Assembly: GCA_030830765.1 (NCBI GenBank)
Contig: JAURMJ010000399.1
Span: 1-10,741 of the forward strand
Length of the DNA: 10,741 nt
Reading direction: 5' to 3'
Origin: Quisquiliibacterium sp.
GTDB lineage: Bacteria > Pseudomonadota > Gammaproteobacteria > Burkholderiales > Burkholderiaceae_E
In this document: piece after piece, positions 7,978 through 10,741 of the stretch
How positions within the stretch are numbered: position 1 is the first letter of the stretch
Layout of the letters: each line of letters opens with the position of its first letter
Made by a program: the position numbers and the translations under genes
Notes under the pieces: generated by a model
Databases searched by the model: none
The model's input: the letters and a program-made list of their open reading frames with translations, nothing else
What the model was told of the DNA's origin: nothing

Positions 7978-8740
7978 CGTGATGCGTCTCGCTCCGTTAC
8001 TGGTCATTGCGGCTGCGCTGCTTGGCTGGGAGCTGGTGGTCAGGCTTGGTCAGATTCCGCAGTACATCCTGCCAGCTCCGTCCGTGGTGGCTATCACGCT
8101 CTGGGAAAATCTCGGCTCGCTGATGCAATCATGGCTGTTCACAATCAAGATCACATTCGGAGCGCTTGTTCTTGCCGCCTTACTCGGGGCCGGATTGGCC
8201 GCCTTGTTCGCACTGTCCCGCACGCTTGAAACGGCGCTGTTCCCGTTCGCCATTGTGTTGCAGGTGACCCCGATTGTCGCGATCGCACCGCTGATCCTGA
8301 TCTACGTCGACAGCACAAGCGCAGCATTGCTGATCTGCGCCTGGATCGTGGCTTTCTTTCCGGTGCTCTCCAACACCGTGGTGGGCCTTCGATCAGCCGA
8401 TCCGAACCTGCAGGATCTGCTGACGATTTACCGCGCAAGCCGTTGGCAACGCCTGCGGCTGCTGCTGATCCCCTCAGCCTTGCCATATTTTCTTGCCAGT
8501 CTCAAGATTGCGGGCGGACTGTCGCTGATCGGTGCTGTGGTCGCCGAGTTCACGGCCGGAGCAGTTGGGCGCGAAACCGGCCTGGCGTCACGCATTCTGG
8601 AGGCTAGTTTTCGGACCGAAATTCCAAAGATGTTTGCGGCCCTTGTCCTGGTGTCTCTGACGGGGGTTGTGATCTTTCTGGCCTTTGGCTGGTTGACGCG
8701 ACGACTGATCGGGAACTGGCACGAGAGTGGGCGCCGCTAG
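7970..8740 (+). CDS. ABC transporter permease, NitT/TauT type (SsuC/TauC/ThiX-like)
   Basis: Inner-membrane permease of 256 residues with about six hydrophobic segments. The first is APLLVIAAALLGWELVV (residues 8–24), followed by a periplasmic LPAPSVV segment typical of the family. The cytoplasmic coupling (EAA-like) loop reads IYRASRWQRLRLLLIPSALP and is followed by SLKIAGGLSLIGAVVAEF, a signature of BPD_transp_1 permeases in nitrate/taurine/thiamine-precursor systems. ATG 7970 is preferred: GGAG at 7959–7962 lies seven bases upstream, and the start overlaps the ATPase stop, which suggests translational coupling. Upstream in-frame ATGs (such as 7886) would add an Arg-rich, non-conserved leader encoded by the ATPase tail. 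One permease gene is present, so the complex is probably a homodimer with two ATPase copies. Confidence 0.93.
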   Translation: MANVMRLAPLLVIAAALLGWELVVRLGQIPQYILPAPSVVAITLWENLGSLMQSWLFTIKITFGALVLAALLGAGLAALFALSRTLETALFPFAIVLQVTPIVAIAPLILIYVDSTSAALLICAWIVAFFPVLSNTVVGLRSADPNLQDLLTIYRASRWQRLRLLLIPSALPYFLASLKIAGGLSLIGAVVAEFTAGAVGRETGLASRILEASFRTEIPKMFAALVLVSLTGVVIFLAFGWLTRRLIGNWHESGRR

Positions 8741-8796
8741 CTCCTGAGGGCTCGAGGTTTGCGGCAGGGTACGCCTTAGCCATGGCCGGTTTTTTT
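8733..8796 (+). terminator. Hairpin-like region with T7 run between permease and binding-protein genes
   Basis: GCCGC (8733–8737) can pair with GCGGC (8761–8765) around a second small AGC/GCT stem. Shorter GCC/GGC pairing (8773–8775 with 8784–8786) comes just before seven T residues at 8790–8796. Pairing is imperfect and was judged by eye. It could act as a partial terminator, attenuator or mRNA-processing hairpin that sets the binding-protein level. It may be nothing. Confidence 0.25.
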
Positions 8797-8814
8797 GCAT
8801 ACAAGGAGCAGGAG

Positions 8815-9852
8815 ATGAATCTGTCGATCCGATGGGGCTTGCAGGGCATGCGTGCGATGTTTCTGATACTCGCGTTGGGAGTCAGCGCGAAAGCCATTGC
8901 GGCGGACCCGGTGGTTTTTGCCACGAACTGGAAGGCGCAGGCGGCTCACGGCGGTTTTTACCAGGCGCTCGCGGATGGAACCTATCGCCGCTACGGCCTG
9001 GAAGTCACCATCCGGCAGGGCGGCCCACAGGTGAACAACCGTCCGCTGCTGCCGGCTGGCAAGATTGATTTTCTGATGACTGGCAATCTGCTGCATTCCT
9101 TTGACAACGTGAAGAACGGGCTGCCCGTGACGGTTGTTGCCGCGATGTTTCAGAAGGATCCGCAGGCCTTGCTTGCGCATCCCGGACAAGGGTATGAAAA
9201 GTTCGAAAGTCTGGCCAGTGCACCTGTTGTGATGGTGGCCAAGGATGGTCAGTTCAGCTGGTGGCAGTGGCTCAAGGTTCAGCATGGGTTTAAGGACCCG
9301 CAGTTGAAACCCTATAACTACAACCTGGGGCCGTTTCTAGCCAATGCAAAGGCGGTGCAGCAGGGCTACTCAGTGGCAGAACCGATCTATGTTCAGAATC
9401 AGGGCAAGTTCAAGCCCGTCGTGCATCTGCTGGCAGATCACGGATTTTCGACCTATTCGACGGTCATCGAGGCGCGTACCGAGACTGTCGTCAAGAACCC
9501 TGATCTGGTGCAGCGCTTCGTCGATGCCTCGGCGATCGGTTGGTACAACTATCTTTATGGCGATCGCGGGGCAGCCAACGCCCTGATGCGCAAGGACAAC
9601 CCTGACATGACCGACGAGGAACTCGAGCGCTCGGTCGCCCTGATCCGTGAGCAAGGGATCGTGGACTCCGGCGAGTCACTTGTGAAGGGCATCGGCGCGA
9701 TGAACGCGCAACGAGTTCGGGATTTCTACGACAAGATGGTGCGTGCCGGCCTGTATAAGCCTGCTGATGTGGATCTGAGCAAGGTGGCCACCTTCCAGTT
9801 CGTCAACAAGGGAATTGGACTGGATCTTCGCAAGAAGCTGACAAGCCGGTGA
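8815..9852 (+). CDS. ABC transporter periplasmic substrate-binding protein, NMT1/THI5-like
   Basis: Predicted secreted binding protein of 345 residues that captures ligand for the adjacent ATPase and permease. The N-terminus has basic residues, a hydrophobic core MFLILALGVS, and an Ala-x-Ala cleavage region near residues 25–30 just before DPVVFATNW, so it is probably exported by Sec. The mature part carries the Thi5/SsuA-like pattern of HGGFYQALADGTYRRYGLEV, then GGPQVN, a DFLMTGN ligand-pocket segment and late KDNPDMTDEEL. No Cys follows the signal, so it is not a lipoprotein. ATG 8815 is preferred because AAGGAG (8803–8808) is six bases upstream; an ATG at 8782 would place eleven extra polar residues before the signal. 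Family members bind thiamine precursors, sulfonates, nitrate or pyrimidines. The recalled GGPQ(V/I)N subgroup is common in Burkholderiales and rhizobia, but its ligand is not one I can name. Confidence 0.9.
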   Translation: MNLSIRWGLQGMRAMFLILALGVSAKAIAADPVVFATNWKAQAAHGGFYQALADGTYRRYGLEVTIRQGGPQVNNRPLLPAGKIDFLMTGNLLHSFDNVKNGLPVTVVAAMFQKDPQALLAHPGQGYEKFESLASAPVVMVAKDGQFSWWQWLKVQHGFKDPQLKPYNYNLGPFLANAKAVQQGYSVAEPIYVQNQGKFKPVVHLLADHGFSTYSTVIEARTETVVKNPDLVQRFVDASAIGWYNYLYGDRGAANALMRKDNPDMTDEELERSVALIREQGIVDSGESLVKGIGAMNAQRVRDFYDKMVRAGLYKPADVDLSKVATFQFVNKGIGLDLRKKLTSR

Positions 9853-9868
9853 CCACGCACTGACTGCC

Positions 9869-10375
9869 ATGGAAAAAATGACGATCGAAACACCTTACGC
9901 ACAGGCGCGTGCGGTTGTGCTGCCCCAATGGATCGACCACAACGGTCATATGAACGTCGGTTACTACCACGTGGCCTTCGATCAGGCGTCTGATGCGCTG
10001 TTCGACTGGTTCGGTTTGACCCCGGAATTTCGCAGCAGCAACCGCAGCTCAACGTTTGCCCTGGAGACCCATCTGAACTTCCTCAGGGAGGTCAAGGAAG
10101 GCGACCCGCTGCGCTTCGAGGCGCGCCTGGTGGACTTTGACCACAAGCGGATTCATTTCTATCAGGAAATGTTTCATGCGACCGAAGGCTATCTGGCAGC
10201 AACCTATGAGTCGTTGTCGACGCACATGAACATGGATCTGCGCAAGACTGCGTCGATGCCGCAGCCGCTGCAGGAGCGGCTCGCATTGATCAAGCAGGCA
10301 CATGACCGATTGCCCAGACCCTGGCAGATCGGCCATGTGATTTCAGCCAGACCGGTGCGCGCGACCTCGACCTGA
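9869..10375 (+). CDS. Acyl-CoA thioesterase, hotdog fold (4HBT-like)
   Basis: A 168-residue predicted cytosolic thioesterase that would hydrolyse an acyl-CoA or similar thioester. The N-terminal WIDHNGHMNVGYY (residues 21–33) is the hotdog-family signature, with Asp23 the likely catalytic acid and the central helix following. THLNFLREVKEGDPL and the strands around ARLVDFDHKRIHFYQEM complete the usual fold. The wording recalls betainyl-CoA and carnitine-pathway thioesterases (LcdH C-terminal domain and CdhB), but no such partners are in view, so the substrate is open. It starts 16 bases after the binding-protein stop, so the two are likely co-transcribed. The exact start is unclear: ATG 9869 has no visible Shine-Dalgarno, and ATG 9878 has only a weak GGAAA upstream. 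It ends 18 bases from the convergent gene. Confidence 0.85.
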   Translation: MEKMTIETPYAQARAVVLPQWIDHNGHMNVGYYHVAFDQASDALFDWFGLTPEFRSSNRSSTFALETHLNFLREVKEGDPLRFEARLVDFDHKRIHFYQEMFHATEGYLAATYESLSTHMNMDLRKTASMPQPLQERLALIKQAHDRLPRPWQIGHVISARPVRATST

Positions 10376-10393
10376 GATCGCGCGCTGTCGCGC

Positions 10394-10741
10394 TCAGATC
10401 GTCGACAGACCCAGCGAACGGCGGAAGCGGTTCTTCATGTCCACGCCGTCGCGGCTGGGCAGCACGCGCGGCGATTCTTCCTGCTTGATATGCACAGTCA
10501 TCAGACCGGGACCCTGGAAGCCATGAATCCGCTCCCGGATCGTGGCGATTCCGCCCATCTTGTTCTCATGGCCGGTCCAGGCAAAACCACAGGCGGCTGC
10601 CACGGCTGACAGATCGACACCCTTGGCCGTATGGCTGGCCTGCATGCCGGTCTCGGCGTAGAGCGCGTTGTCGAGCACGACAATGGTCAGATTAGGCGGC
10701 CGTACGCCGGCAATCGTTGCCAGTGCGCCCATGCCCATCAG
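10394..10741 (-). CDS. Thiamine-diphosphate-binding enzyme subunit, C-terminal part (truncated by window edge)
   Basis: The C-terminal 115 residues of a minus-strand gene whose N-terminus lies beyond the right edge. The visible start LMGMGALATIA would follow the GDGS diphosphate/Mg motif in the TPP_enzyme_C domain. NLTIVVLDNALYAETGMQASHT and GVDLSAVAAACGF match the pattern of sulfopyruvate/phosphonopyruvate decarboxylase beta-type subunits (ComE-like). The LDNxxY-x-ETGMQ segment supplies the second Mg-ligand region. This group is often encoded as separate alpha and beta genes, so a partner gene may lie just outside the window (inference). The reaction is probably decarboxylation of a 2-oxoacid, with substrate unknown. 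It converges on the thioesterase gene; any functional link is speculative. Family call good, exact enzyme unknown. Confidence 0.85.
   Translation of the reverse strand: MMGMGALATIAGVRPPNLTIVVLDNALYAETGMQASHTAKGVDLSAVAAACGFAWTGHENKMGGIATIRERIHGFQGPGLMTVHIKQEESPRVLPSRDGVDMKNRFRRSLGLSTI

Noticed and set aside
8741..8814. TPP (or other) riboswitch before the binding-protein gene
   Set aside because: The TPP riboswitch core (CTGAGA and the later ACC–GAACCTGATC-like part) is not present; only CTGAGG occurs by chance. The space is also too short for a full aptamer plus ribosome-binding site.
10370..10400. Bidirectional terminator between the convergent genes
   Set aside because: TGAG/CTCA and CGC/GCG can pair around GCTGTC, but the stem is interrupted and lacks a T run on either strand, so I do not call it.

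Overview
The window reads as a GC-rich betaproteobacterial chromosome segment, probably Burkholderiales- or Rhodocyclales-like. This rests on the gene order gap–pgk–pyk–fba, typical of that class, and on family-specific protein wording recalled from memory (the PGK Asn-Cys-Arg-x-Asn-Lys-Gly-Glu segment, a 354-residue class II aldolase, a 475-residue pyruvate kinase starting MLRATKIVATLGPAS). No genus can be named from the sequence alone.

Layout. Positions 2–772 hold the last three quarters of gap (GAPDH), closed by a strong intrinsic terminator at 795–830. A small uncharacterised protein (857–1171) then precedes pgk (1198–2382). A nitroreductase of the NfsA/FRP type (2464–3291) sits between pgk and pyk (3424–4851). 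A YhbW-like flavin monooxygenase (4938–5969) sits between pyk and the class II aldolase fba (6113–7177). Five bases after fba, and probably coupled to it, begins a NitT/TauT-type ABC importer: ATPase (7183–7977), permease (7970–8740) and secreted NMT1/THI5-like binding protein (8815–9852). A hotdog-fold thioesterase (9869–10375) ends the rightward block. The C-terminal part of a thiamine-diphosphate enzyme subunit converges from the right edge (10394–10741, minus strand). All genes but the last are on the plus strand.

How they work together. gap, pgk, pyk and fba encode aldol cleavage/condensation, the triose-phosphate oxidation and phosphoglycerate-kinase steps, and pyruvate formation, serving glycolysis or gluconeogenesis. 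The two interleaved enzymes are both predicted FMN oxidoreductases and could form a flavin-reductase/monooxygenase pair, though this is inference. The importer belongs to the group that includes pyrimidine/thiamine-precursor and sulfonate transporters; its substrate cannot be fixed from sequence.

Most notable oddity. The visible gap gene changes codon usage abruptly near position 490. Before it, only 4 of 163 codons end in A or T; after it, 20 of 93 do. The neighbouring, also highly expressed genes resemble the second part. This suggests intragenic recombination with a higher-GC donor, or an assembly chimera. No IS element, CRISPR array, tRNA, rRNA or recognisable riboswitch was seen. The longest gene-free stretch is the 143 bases before fba. 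I see no clear new multi-gene system; the window is mainly a conserved core-metabolism cluster with unusual insertions.
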